In this document: in pieces, positions 15,982-23,417 of the stretch
Position numbering within the stretch: the first letter of the stretch is position 1
Layout of the letters: every line of letters starts with the position of its first letter
Origin: JBGTFE01 sp049799955
GTDB taxonomy: Bacteria; Acidobacteriota; Blastocatellia; Pyrinomonadales; Pyrinomonadaceae
DNA length: 64,000 nucleotides
Direction: 5' to 3'
NCBI GenBank assembly: GCA_049799955.1
Contig: JBARIW010000051.1
Location: 124,001 to 188,000, forward strand
The notes under the pieces: model-generated
What the model was told of the DNA's origin: nothing
Databases searched by the model: none
Seen by the model: only the letters and a program-made list of their open reading frames with translations
Made by a program: the position numbers and the translations under genes

Positions 15982-16466
15982 TGTCTCACAATCTCGCTTG
16001 CCGCAAATGACCTTGTATATGCAAGTCCGTCAAATCCTTGACCTGTGATATAACCCGAAACGTTCGCATCAATTACCTTTCCCATCGCATCTATGACATA
16101 AACCCGGTTTCCTATATTTGCTACGATAAAATAATGAGTTATGGTCAGGCGTCGAGGCGGATTTTCGTCGAGGAATCTTTGCAAAGATGCTGGTGACCGG
16201 ATTCCTTTGACGACAACGTGATGATTAGCTCCAAGACTTCTGACATAGTCTATAAGAGCTTGACGGCGAATAAGTCGCCAATTCGCCGTAATGTTGAATA
16301 GTGATATGCCTATAGCCGGGGGCGCCGGAACGATATTTCCCGTATTTAAATAATCGTCAACCACATCAGCCGCCATAGGACAATCCGCTAATGGTATTTC
16401 TGCGGAATAAAGTTGTCGTAATATTTCTTTTCCGCCGGGTCCTGCTATATCATCATATTGACTCAT
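15978..16466 (-). CDS. Small protein with possible papain-like fold
   Basis: A 162-residue protein I cannot assign to a named family. It has a Cys near the N-terminus in LADCPMAADVVDDYL, a His in LTITHYFIVANIG and an Asp shortly after in RVYVIDAMGKVID. The order Cys-helix, then His-strand, then strand-Asp, is the arrangement of papain-like peptidases and of papain-fold toxin domains. A basic middle part (HHVVVKGIRSPASLQRF) lies between them. No signal peptide and no immunity-like partner are apparent. It sits exactly between the thrC stop and a diverged second thrC 3' end, so it is probably an acquired gene. Fold and activity are inference. Confidence 0.5.
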   Translation of the reverse strand: MSQYDDIAGPGGKEILRQLYSAEIPLADCPMAADVVDDYLNTGNIVPAPPAIGISLFNITANWRLIRRQALIDYVRSLGANHHVVVKGIRSPASLQRFLDENPPRRLTITHYFIVANIGNRVYVIDAMGKVIDANVSGYITGQGFDGLAYTRSFAASEIVRH

Positions 16467-16518
16467 AAATTTTTCCTATTTATTTAAACAGACCTGTTCA
16501 ACAAAAGTTTTTTGCTTT

Positions 16519-16599
16519 ATGGCAGAGGAAATTAAGCTGCTCGTTTTATTCAACACAGATTCGGGAATTAAATATTTAGAGGCATTTGAAAATAATTGA
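16519..16599 (+). pseudogene. Remnant of a second threonine synthase 3' end
   Basis: Twenty-six codons ending in TGA translate as MAEEIKLLVLFNTDSGIKYL and onward through EAFENN. The part from LVLFNT to EAFE matches the end of ThrC (VLFNTGSGIKYLEAFEAN) nearly residue for residue, while the DNA differs at many third positions. It is therefore an old or foreign copy of the gene end, not a recent duplication. Confidence 0.8.
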
Positions 16600-16604
16600 G
16601 CGCA

Positions 16605-17000
16605 TTAGGACTCAACGCATTCGCCCGGGTCAGGAATTCCCGGAGAAAATGTGGCGAGAAGCACTGAGTCGGAATGCGAAGTGTTGTGATAAGCGTGGCA
16701 TACACCTTTTGGGATTACAACGGTGCTTCCCGCCGGAGCCTCAATTTTTCCGGGCGAAAGCTGGACATATCCTCCGCCTTCGAGAACGGAAAAAATCAAA
16801 TCACCTTTCGGATGCGTATGCGGGTCTTCATGACCACGAACTACTACTAGAACTTCCACGACGCCGGTTTGTGTTGCTAGTTTCTGTTTCGCCAATTGCG
16901 GCGTGTGCGGCGGCAGTTTGGAAATCTGCTTGCGCAGTTGATTTGCGATGTCGCCAAGAACTACGGGCTTGCCGCCGGCAACAACGAAGAGATAAGACAT
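16605..17000 (-). CDS. Cupin-domain protein
   Basis: A 131-residue single-domain cupin. Motif 1 is RGHEDPHTHPKGDLIFSVLE with the metal-binding His, His and a Glu; motif 2 is PAGSTVVIPKGVCHAYHN with the last His. An N-terminal helix-strand (VVAGGKPVVLGDIANQLRKQ) precedes the barrel. The ATG at 17000 has AAAGGAGG 7 nt upstream, which decides the start over the longer frame reaching 17045. It could be a dioxygenase, isomerase or sugar-binding protein; nothing nearby tells which. It lies directly after the thrC remnant, convergent with it. Confidence 0.8.
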   Translation of the reverse strand: MSYLFVVAGGKPVVLGDIANQLRKQISKLPPHTPQLAKQKLATQTGVVEVLVVVRGHEDPHTHPKGDLIFSVLEGGGYVQLSPGKIEAPAGSTVVIPKGVCHAYHNTSHSDSVLLATFSPGIPDPGECVES

Positions 17001-17283
17001 GTGGTTTCCTCCTTTCTGCATTTTGCTTAGAACATCCAGCCTCAACGTTTTGGAAAGGCTATTTCAATCATAACTGTGGAACGAGAGTAGATTATTTTAA
17101 CTGTTTTTGCAAGAAATACTGGAACAAGTCAGATAGATTGCCAAGAGCGCGACATTTGAGCCGTAAAACCGAAGACTTTTATCATAATTTTATCAAACGG
17201 CTTATTTTATTTCACAAAACGTAAAAACAACACAAATCTACGCCCACATTTTGAAAGATAAAATTTTTGTAAAAGTCCGCTTG

Positions 17284-18015
17284 ATGCTTAAATGTCTCCT
17301 ATCCTGTTATTCTAATTTCGTGTTTGAAAAACGCAGCTACAAACTCGAACGCATCGACACGGGCGATTATACGCCCGAAGAATACGAGACTTTCCTGCGC
17401 GAGATTCGCTTTATCAATCGCGTTTTAGGCGACGTTTGGGCTTTGCGAGAAACGCTTTTGCGCGAGATTGAAACGGAAGATTTGCGCGAGTTTTCGGTTC
17501 TCGATGTCGGCGCAGGTTCGGGCGAGCTTTTGCGCGAGATTGCCGGATTTGCGCGAAAGCAAAATCGAAAAACGAGACTCTGCGGGCTGGATTTGAACGA
17601 AATTTCGGCGCGGGCAATTTTTGAAGAATCGAAAAATCACGACGAAATCGAGACGATTCGCGGCGACGGATTGAATCTCCCGTTTGCCGACGGCGCTTTC
17701 GATTACGCAATTTGCTCGCTTTTTACGCATCATCTGACTGACGAAAATATCATCCGGCTTTTAAGCGAAATGCGCCGCGTCGCGCGTCGCGGTGTCTTTG
17801 CCATAGATTTGCACCGGCACAAAAACGCGTATTTCGCTTATAAAATCTTCTGCGTCGTTTTCCGAATCAGCCGCCTTGTGCGCGAAGACGGCTCGCTTTC
17901 GATTCTGCGCTCGTTTAAGCCCGACGAATTAAAACTTTTAGGCGAAAAAGCGAGTCTGGAAAATGTCTCGGTGGAAAAACATTTCCCGTCTCGCTTAGTT
18001 TTACGCGGCAGTTGA
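17284..18015 (+). CDS. Class I SAM-dependent methyltransferase
   Basis: A ~243-residue methyltransferase. Motif I is SVLDVGAGSGELLREIAGFA, the acidic loop is LCGLDLNEISARAIF, motif II region is IRGDGLNLPFADGAFDYAIC and motif III-like SLFTHHLTDENI. The N-terminal helix YKLERIDTGDYTPEEYETFL is characteristic of a UbiE-like group. The frame opens with TTG at 17251; ATG 17284 or GTG 17320 are better starts, and the true one is uncertain since no Shine-Dalgarno is seen. Substrate unknown; related enzymes often sit beside polyketide or quinone genes, but none is here. The end overlaps the convergent SnoaL-like gene by 15 bp. Confidence 0.78.
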   Translation: MLKCLLSCYSNFVFEKRSYKLERIDTGDYTPEEYETFLREIRFINRVLGDVWALRETLLREIETEDLREFSVLDVGAGSGELLREIAGFARKQNRKTRLCGLDLNEISARAIFEESKNHDEIETIRGDGLNLPFADGAFDYAICSLFTHHLTDENIIRLLSEMRRVARRGVFAIDLHRHKNAYFAYKIFCVVFRISRLVREDGSLSILRSFKPDELKLLGEKASLENVSVEKHFPSRLVLRGS

Positions 18016-18411
18016 AGTTTTTGATTTTTCATTTGCGGCAATTTGTTTTGCCGTGTCGATGTAGTGGCGGAAACGCGTAACTTTTCCTTCGTCGTTGAAA
18101 GTCCAGAGATGGATTTCTTCGTCTTCAAATTTTGCAGATTCAAGCTCAAGCTCGACGGCAATCTGATTTCCGCCTTCCAAAACGGACAAAATATCAATTT
18201 TCTTTACGCCCAAATCTTCGACCGCGACAAAAAAATCCGCCACGCCTTTTTTGCCCGTTTGCGAGCGCAAATAAGGAATATCGGCTTTCTGCGCGAAATT
18301 GTCTTTCCATTGTTCCCAGTTAACATCTTCGTCTAACTGCTCGATAATCGCCGGAATATCGCCGCGATTAAAAGATTCGTAAATTCCCAAAACAGTATCT
18401 TTATTACTCAT
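18001..18411 (-). CDS. SnoaL-like/NTF2-fold protein
   Basis: A 136-residue NTF2-fold protein. The start DTVLGIYESFNRGDIPAIIE and the following LDEDVNWEQW are typical of the SnoaL-like ketosteroid-isomerase-related family, and the C-terminal strand HLWTFNDEGKVTRFRHYID is its last sheet pair. A Lys/Thr/Ala tail follows. These proteins bind small hydrophobic ligands or act as isomerases, hydratases or stress proteins. AGAGGTGAT lies before the ATG. It probably stands alone, with the Nudix-MBL gene upstream only 35 bp away on the same strand, so cotranscription is possible. Confidence 0.8.
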   Translation of the reverse strand: MSNKDTVLGIYESFNRGDIPAIIEQLDEDVNWEQWKDNFAQKADIPYLRSQTGKKGVADFFVAVEDLGVKKIDILSVLEGGNQIAVELELESAKFEDEEIHLWTFNDEGKVTRFRHYIDTAKQIAANEKSKTSTAA

Positions 18412-18446
18412 ATATCACCTCTAAAATTTTATAAAATCGGACGCGT

Positions 18447-19970
18447 TCAGTGTCCGTCGCGTGATATTTTCGCCAGGTGAGCTTTAACGGATTCAGCGGC
18501 GAGCAGAAAAAGTTCGGGTTTTAGTCCGACGTAAACTTTTTCAACGATTTCGGCGGGCGTTTTCGCGCCGTCCGCGACGGCTTCCAGAATTTGTTTTTCT
18601 CTTTCGAGCCGGTGCGCGATATATTCTTCGATTTTGCCTTTTGCGTCGAACACAGCCGCGCCGTGCGAGCCGCAAAGAAAGCGCAGATTTGGCAGATTTT
18701 TCATCTGTTCGAGCGACGCCAGATAATCAGTCATATCGCCTTCGGGCGGTGCGATTACGACCGTTCCCATGCCGACGACATTATCGCTCGAAAGCAGAAA
18801 TCCGAACTGCTCGTCATAAAAAGCGAGATGCCCGCGAGCGTGTCCCGGCGTGTGTAAAGCTTTTATTTCAAAAGATTTATCATTTTCATCTTTCAACTGA
18901 AAAACTTCGTTGTCTTCGATAAATCTTTCGATTTTCACATCATTTTGCAAACTTTCCGCCGTTATTTTGTGCGCCGAAATTGGAATATTTAAACCGAATT
19001 TTTCCCGCAGATGTTTTTTCAACGCGGTTTCGCCGCCGAAATGGTCGCGGTGCAGATGCGAGACGATAATTTCTTTGCAGGCGAAATTTTTTTCGATGTA
19101 GGAATCAATCAATTCAAACAATTTCCGGTGTTCCGATTCATCTTTCGAAGCCGCGTCAATCACGACGAATTCGCGCCGACCGACGATAAAACAATTCGTG
19201 TGCGTCGCGGGCGGCAGCGTTTCGGTTTTTAAAGGAAAACAAATAACGCGCGGGTTAAATTCGATATAATGAATGTCGCCGTCGAATTTCTGAGAATTTT
19301 TTAACAGATTTAAAATTAAAAATTCAAGATTTAAGATTGACGGCGAGCTTTTTGAATTTTGAATCTTGAATTTTGAATCTGCCAATTCTTTCAGCGAAAT
19401 CAAAACCGGCGGCGAGATTAAAACTTCCGAATTTGCCCAACGCTCCAGAGCGCGTTTCGGCTCGATGAATTCGACATCTTGCAGCTCGGAAATTGCCGCA
19501 TAAGGCTTTTGCTTAGGCGGGCAAACGGCGATGAAAAATCGTGTTTTGAAGCGAACCGGCGAAAATTGCGGAGTCGTCCAAAAGCCCGTGTAGAAAAAAT
19601 CCCGCGCGTCAATCCGCAAATTCCAGTCCGCGAGAATTTCGCCAAACGCGCTTCTGCCTGCGGTTAAATCGTCGTGAAGCGAAGCTATCTGTCCTTTCGT
19701 CAGCTTTTCGCCGCCGCGAACGAGCAAAACGCCTGTTTCCTCAAAACATTCGCGCACAGCGGCGGCGATAAATTTTTCTAATTCTTTGTCTTCGCAGTTT
19801 TTTACTTTGATTTCGGAATCGGTTGACTCGACTTTTCCGCCCGGAAAAGCGTGCCAGCCGCCTAAGAATGCGAGCTTTGGATTGCGCTGCGCCCAGAGAA
19901 CCTGCGAAAAATCTTGATTTAAGAGAATGACGGCTGACGCGTCTCTCGGTGTTGCTGCTTTTTGATTCAC
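18447..19970 (-). CDS. Nudix hydrolase-metallo-beta-lactamase fusion with repeat-derived linker
   Basis: A 507-residue fusion with a GTG start. Residues ~8-190 are a Nudix domain: FPGGKVESTD with the box completed by AAVRECFEETGVLL after a small insertion. Residues ~235-500 are an MBL hydrolase: IIVSHLHRDHFGGE is the zinc-binding HxHxDH motif, ALHTPGHARGHLAF gives the next His, SSDNVVG the bridging Asp, and a winged C-terminus (VADGAKTPAEIVEKVYVGLK) as in LACTB2-type enzymes. The linker (~residues 197-224, SKFKIQNSKSSPSILNLEF and onward) is encoded by a hairpin repeat found between genes elsewhere here. The fusion suggests hydrolysis of a CoA- or nucleotide-linked thioester, inferred. Confidence 0.85.
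   Translation of the reverse strand: MNQKAATPRDASAVILLNQDFSQVLWAQRNPKLAFLGGWHAFPGGKVESTDSEIKVKNCEDKELEKFIAAAVRECFEETGVLLVRGGEKLTKGQIASLHDDLTAGRSAFGEILADWNLRIDARDFFYTGFWTTPQFSPVRFKTRFFIAVCPPKQKPYAAISELQDVEFIEPKRALERWANSEVLISPPVLISLKELADSKFKIQNSKSSPSILNLEFLILNLLKNSQKFDGDIHYIEFNPRVICFPLKTETLPPATHTNCFIVGRREFVVIDAASKDESEHRKLFELIDSYIEKNFACKEIIVSHLHRDHFGGETALKKHLREKFGLNIPISAHKITAESLQNDVKIERFIEDNEVFQLKDENDKSFEIKALHTPGHARGHLAFYDEQFGFLLSSDNVVGMGTVVIAPPEGDMTDYLASLEQMKNLPNLRFLCGSHGAAVFDAKGKIEEYIAHRLEREKQILEAVADGAKTPAEIVEKVYVGLKPELFLLAAESVKAHLAKISRDGH
19303..19380. repeat. Hairpin repeat inside the Nudix-MBL gene
   Basis: Arms AACAGATTTAAAATTAAAAA/TTCAAGATTTAAGATT and TTTTTGAATTTTGAATCTTG/AATTTTGAATCT are near reverse complements around a loop GACGGCGAGC. 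It is the same family as the intergenic hairpins at 33098 and 41385. It is in frame and without stop codons. Confidence 0.85.
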
Positions 19971-19992
19971 AACTTTATTTTAACGCAAATCA

Positions 19993-20077
19993 ATTAACAG
20001 GGATGAAAAGGATAGACAGGGATTTTAAATAATTTGTTTTTATCCTTGTTCATCCTCTTTATCCCTGTTAATTTCCC
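19993..20077. repeat. Hairpin of TTAACAGGGATGAAAAGGAT type
   Basis: The left arm ATTAACAGGGATGAAAAGGA and following GATAGACAGGG pair with CCTTGTTCATCCTCTTTATC and CCTGTTAAT. It lies between pirin and Nudix-MBL genes. The element at 31076 is nearly the same sequence, 11 kb away. Confidence 0.85.
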
Positions 20078-20090
20078 TCTGTGATGAAAG

Positions 20091-20789
20091 TTACGCTAAA
20101 TCGAACAGCAAAAACTCGGTTTCGTCTTCGAGCGCGCGGATTTTCAGGGTTTCTTCTTCGCTGATTGCCGCGCCGTCGCTCACGTTTAGAAATTCGCCGT
20201 TGACTTCGAGCGAGCCTTTGACGACCTGAATCCACGCGTGCCGATTTTCCGCGAGCTCGTGCGTAACTTCTTCGTCCGCGCCGAGAATCGAGCTGTAAAG
20301 CGATACGTCCTGATGAATCGTTACCGAACCGTCTGTTCCGGCGCGCGAAGCGACCAATTTCAGTTTGCCTTTCTTTTCTTCGGGCGCAAAATATGTCTGC
20401 TCGTAGCCCGGCTCTAAATTTTCTTCTTCGGGCAGAATCCAGATTTGAAGAAGATGCGTTTTGTCCGTTTCCGAGCTGTATTCGCTGTGCTGAACGCCGG
20501 TTCCGGCGGTCATTCGCTGAACCTCGTTCGGGCGAATCGTCGTCCCGTTTCCCATCGAATCCTGATGCGAAAGGTCGCCGGAAATCACATAAGTCAAAAT
20601 TTCCATATCGCGATGCCCGTGCGGCGGAAAGCCCTGATTCGACTCGATAAAATCCTCGTTTATCACGCGCAAATCGCGGAAACCCATAAATCGCGGGTCG
20701 TAATACGTGTTGAATGAAAATGTATAATGCGTGTCGAGCCAGCCGTAATTGCCGTGTCCTCGCTCGTCGCTTCGTCTGATTTTAATCAT
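20091..20789 (-). CDS. Pirin family protein
   Basis: A 232-residue bicupin of the pirin/YhhW type. The N-terminal half has the four metal ligands in GFPPHGHRDMEILTYVISG, with further SHQDSMGNGTTIRP and QRMTAGTGVQHSE, all standard for the family. The C-terminal half (ILGADEEVTHELAENRHAW, QVVKGSLEVNG) is the second barrel. GGAGAAACAAA precedes the ATG at 20789, which is chosen over a start 18 nt upstream. Enzymatic pirins oxidise quercetin or act as redox sensors. It is a single gene with a hairpin repeat on each side. Confidence 0.88.
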   Translation of the reverse strand: MIKIRRSDERGHGNYGWLDTHYTFSFNTYYDPRFMGFRDLRVINEDFIESNQGFPPHGHRDMEILTYVISGDLSHQDSMGNGTTIRPNEVQRMTAGTGVQHSEYSSETDKTHLLQIWILPEEENLEPGYEQTYFAPEEKKGKLKLVASRAGTDGSVTIHQDVSLYSSILGADEEVTHELAENRHAWIQVVKGSLEVNGEFLNVSDGAAISEEETLKIRALEDETEFLLFDLA

Positions 20790-20891
20790 TTTGTTTCTCC
20801 TTAACACTTACAGAATACAAGGAATTTTGGATGCTGTAATCATCAATCACGATGACGTTTTTCTCATACTTTCGGGTGAGAGGCTAAAAGA

Positions 20892-20970
20892 ATTCACCGC
20901 AGAGACGCGGAGGAAGATTAAAATAAGACAGTTTAGCAGTTCTTTAAATCTCAGCGTCTCCGCGGTGAAA
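20892..20970. repeat. Hairpin of ACCGCAGAGACGCGGAG type
   Basis: TTCACCGCAGAGACGCGGAG plus GAAGATT pairs with AATCTCAGCGTCTCCGCGGT plus GAAAAAT around an A+T-rich loop of about 25 nt. It sits 5 nt beyond the response-regulator stop codon, so it could also act as its transcript end. Confidence 0.85.
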
Positions 20971-20974
20971 AATC

Positions 20975-21604
20975 TTAAAAATCCATTCGAACCAAGCCGC
21001 GCTTTATCGCTAGAGTCGCGGCGCTCGTTCGGTCGGAAACGCCGAGCTTGTCGAAGACATTTTTGATGTGAGTTTTGACTGTGTTTTCCGAAACGTTGAA
21101 ATCATAGGCGATTTCCTTGTTCGCTTTTCCCGCAACTATTTCCTGCAAAATGCGCGTTTCGGTCGGCGTGAGTTCTTCCTGTCCGAGATTTTCGCTGAGA
21201 ATGGCGGCAACTTCCGGCTGAATATATTTTTTGCCCGCGTGCACGAAACGAATCGCTTTTACCAGTTCATCCGGCGAAACATCTTTGCAGATATACGAGC
21301 CTGCGCCGCGTTTTAAGGCTTTGCTGATTTCCGCGTCGCCCGCGCTGTCGGCTAAAACGATAATTTTTGCGCGCGCGTTCGTCGCAAAATAATCTTCCAG
21401 CATGTCAATCGCGCACGAATCAGGCAATCGCAGGCTCAAAATCGTGATGTCAGGATTTAAACGTTTGAAAAGCTCGAAGCCTTCCGCGCCTTTTTCGGCT
21501 TCGCCGGCAATTTCAAAATCGTTTTGCGCTTCAAGGATTGTTTTTATTCCAATTCGAACGAGCGTCTGATTTTCGATTAATAAAACGCGGATTTTATTCT
21601 GCAT
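20975..21604 (-). CDS. NarL/FixJ-type response regulator with degenerate receiver
   Basis: A 209-residue regulator: receiver domain (1-120) and LuxR-type HTH (~142-205; LTPTETRILQEIVAGKANKE, then VSENTVKTHIKNVFDKLGV). The receiver keeps the conserved Lys (YICKDVSPDEL) and switch strand, but the phospho-acceptor Asp is replaced: the strand reads DITILSLRLPD, with Ser where Asp should be, and the acidic pocket is EN (LLIENQTLV) instead of two acidic residues. It probably does not accept phosphate in the normal way. A membrane protein gene lies 9 nt upstream in the same unit, with no histidine kinase nearby. Confidence 0.88.
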   Translation of the reverse strand: MQNKIRVLLIENQTLVRIGIKTILEAQNDFEIAGEAEKGAEGFELFKRLNPDITILSLRLPDSCAIDMLEDYFATNARAKIIVLADSAGDAEISKALKRGAGSYICKDVSPDELVKAIRFVHAGKKYIQPEVAAILSENLGQEELTPTETRILQEIVAGKANKEIAYDFNVSENTVKTHIKNVFDKLGVSDRTSAATLAIKRGLVRMDF

Positions 21605-21613
21605 TTTATTATC

Positions 21614-21994
21614 TTATCGAAACCGGCTGAATAAATGAAAAGCCGTTCCCGCCAAAGTCGTGTACAGACCGTAACGGCTGACATCGGAAAAATGCTGTGT
21701 GGTATAAGTTTCGTAAACGAAAGCCCAGATGAGCAAAATCGTTCCCGCAAAAAGCAGAGCCGAGCCAATTATTTGCAAGCTTTTTCGCCACGCTTTTTTG
21801 TCGGTTTGCAGGTAAAGTCCGAGCAGAATGTGTATAAAAGCGGAAAGCAGAATGTAGATATGACGCGAGCGCATGAGCAGGCGAAATTCCTGCGGGATGA
21901 TTTCCTTGTCGGGAAAATCGGCGCGCATAAATCTTCCGGTTACAAGAAACGCGACGAAAACTATAATGCCGAAAAGCAGATGCGCCTTATCCAT
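21614..21994 (-). CDS. Four-helix membrane protein
   Basis: A 126-residue protein with about four transmembrane helices: FGIIVFVAFLVTG near the start, IYILLSAFIHILLGLYL, QIIGSALLFAGTILLIWAF and YTTLAGTAFHLF near the end. Charged loops include RADFPDKEIIPQEFRLLMRS. No family I can name. It is immediately upstream of the atypical response regulator and likely shares its transcript, so it may be a sensor or a target, an inference from position only. Confidence 0.6.
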   Translation of the reverse strand: MDKAHLLFGIIVFVAFLVTGRFMRADFPDKEIIPQEFRLLMRSRHIYILLSAFIHILLGLYLQTDKKAWRKSLQIIGSALLFAGTILLIWAFVYETYTTQHFSDVSRYGLYTTLAGTAFHLFSRFR

Positions 21995-22084
21995 ATTTTA
22001 TATTTTTTGAAAAATGATTTTTGTGATTTTGCCACGAAAATTTATAATTTGCACGGACGGAAATTTTATAAACGGGAGAATTTT

Positions 22085-22369
22085 ATGTTTTTGATTCGTA
22101 ATGTTTTCAAATGCAAGCCCGGACAGGCGAAAAATTTAATCGAGCATTTGCAAAAATCGATGTCGCTGATGGACGGAGTCAAATATCGCATTCTGGTTGA
22201 CCACGTTGCGACCTTTTGGACTGTCGTGCTTGAAATTGAATTCGAAGATTTAGCCGGACATGAAAAACAGTTGAGCGAATACGGTTCGCGCGCCGACGTA
22301 CAGGAAGCGATGAGCGGCTATCTGGATTCGGTCGAAAGCGGTTATCGCGAAATTTTTCGGATAGTCTAG
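22085..22369 (+). CDS. Small dimeric alpha/beta-barrel-like protein
   Basis: A 94-residue protein starting MFLIRNVFKCKPGQAKNLIE. GGGAGAA lies just before the ATG; a longer frame reaching 21635 overlaps the membrane-protein gene antisense and is not used. The strand-helix pattern (LIRNVFKCKPG, helix with EHLQK, strand VKYRILVDHV, strand TVVLEIEFED, helix YLDSVESGYREIF) fits a ferredoxin-like dimeric barrel as in antibiotic-monooxygenase-like proteins. No catalytic residue can be named. Divergent from the membrane/regulator pair. Confidence 0.6.
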   Translation: MFLIRNVFKCKPGQAKNLIEHLQKSMSLMDGVKYRILVDHVATFWTVVLEIEFEDLAGHEKQLSEYGSRADVQEAMSGYLDSVESGYREIFRIV

Positions 22370-22482
22370 GTCAGACTGAAATTTGTCTGAATTCAGCGGA
22401 ATAATTTCTCCATCACAAGTTCCGCATGGCTGATTTTTGCGCCTCTGCAACGAAAACGGCTTCGAAAAACATCATAATTTAT

Positions 22483-22905
22483 ATGAAAAAATTTCTGTTT
22501 TTACTGTTATTTTCCTTGTGCTTTTCTATTTCGGTTAAAGCTCAGGACGCGGAAAAAGACGCGGTCAGGCGCGTCGTCGAAACATATCTTTTCTCGGAAG
22601 AAGCCGCCGAGCGCAGCAAAACAATTTCCGGGCAAGCCGAAATCTTTTCGGTTAACGCAGCAAACGGTCAGATTGCTGGAAAACCCTTCAGGAAGGCAAA
22701 GAAAAATACGAATAAAATAATCGTCGCCGTGCAAAAAATCGTTAGTATCGATGTTTTCCGAAATGCGGCAATCGTGAAAGTCGAAACCGACCTTTCACTC
22801 CGCGACATAAAAATTCCGAAACATTATCATTTCATATCGCTTTTGAAAGAGGGCGGCGAATGGAAAATCGTCAGCCTTCTGATGCCCGACGCAGCGCCGA
22901 ATTAG
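22483..22905 (+). CDS. Secreted NTF2-like (lumazine-binding-like) protein
   Basis: A 140-residue protein with a signal peptide (MKKFLFLLLFSLCFSISVKA, cleavage before QDAEKD). The mature part has AVRRVVETYLFS, KTISGQAEIFSVNAANGQI and a final FISLLKEGGEWKIVSLLMPD sheet, the pattern of the NTF2-like putative lumazine-binding family. The ATG at 22483 directly precedes the signal peptide; the frame upstream is not needed. It converges on the DinB-like gene with a 5-bp gap. Function unknown. Confidence 0.65.
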   Translation: MKKFLFLLLFSLCFSISVKAQDAEKDAVRRVVETYLFSEEAAERSKTISGQAEIFSVNAANGQIAGKPFRKAKKNTNKIIVAVQKIVSIDVFRNAAIVKVETDLSLRDIKIPKHYHFISLLKEGGEWKIVSLLMPDAAPN

Positions 22906-22910
22906 ACGTT

Positions 22911-23408
22911 TTACGAAACGCCTTTACGCGCGTCCCAACTGCCCTGCAATTTTCTGAGCAAAACGATTTGCCCGCCGTGATGCGCGTTGTGCGTGTTGAT
23001 GTGTGAAATCAAAGAACTCCAGCGCGCTTTATTCGTCGCCGAAACCGACTCGTCGAATTTCGTTTCATCGGCGGCTTCGAGCAGATTTCTCCATTCGCTC
23101 ATTACGGAATCAAATCTTTCAAGCTCTGCCCGCCACGTTTCTTCCGAAACCGTTTCCGCGCTCGAAAAAGTCTCGTCGTTGTTCGTTGTCGGATAAACGT
23201 AATCGATGCCTTTGAAGCGTTTCAGATAAGCTTCGTTATAAAAATTCAGATGACTTAAAGTTTCCCAAATCGAATTGTCGGAATTTTCCGCTTTCCAAAT
23301 CGCCTGCTCCGCCGAAACATTTTCGACCGCATTTTTCAGCGCGACAAACCATCCGTTTTCGTCGTAACAGGCTGTAAATTGTTCTAAAAGAAGTTCTTTT
23401 GTCGTCAT
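22911..23408 (-). CDS. DinB-like superfamily protein
   Basis: A 165-residue four-helix-bundle protein of the DinB/YfiT-like group. The metal-binding His are in IWETLSHLNFYNEAYL and in the late segment SSLISHINTHNAHHGGQIVL, the usual triad. The start LLLEQFTACYDENGWFVALK is standard. Members act as thiol transferases or have unknown roles. It is the last gene of a five-gene minus-strand set (gluconokinase, SWIM protein, transketolase, zincin, this), with a 9-bp gap to the zincin. Confidence 0.82.
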   Translation of the reverse strand: MTTKELLLEQFTACYDENGWFVALKNAVENVSAEQAIWKAENSDNSIWETLSHLNFYNEAYLKRFKGIDYVYPTTNNDETFSSAETVSEETWRAELERFDSVMSEWRNLLEAADETKFDESVSATNKARWSSLISHINTHNAHHGGQIVLLRKLQGSWDARKGVS

Positions 23409-23417
23409 AATCTATTT

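Noticed and set aside
21635..22369. 244-residue protein starting at 21635
   Set aside because: The first 150 codons are antisense to the membrane-protein gene and have no sensible composition. A ribosome-binding site supports the start at 22085.
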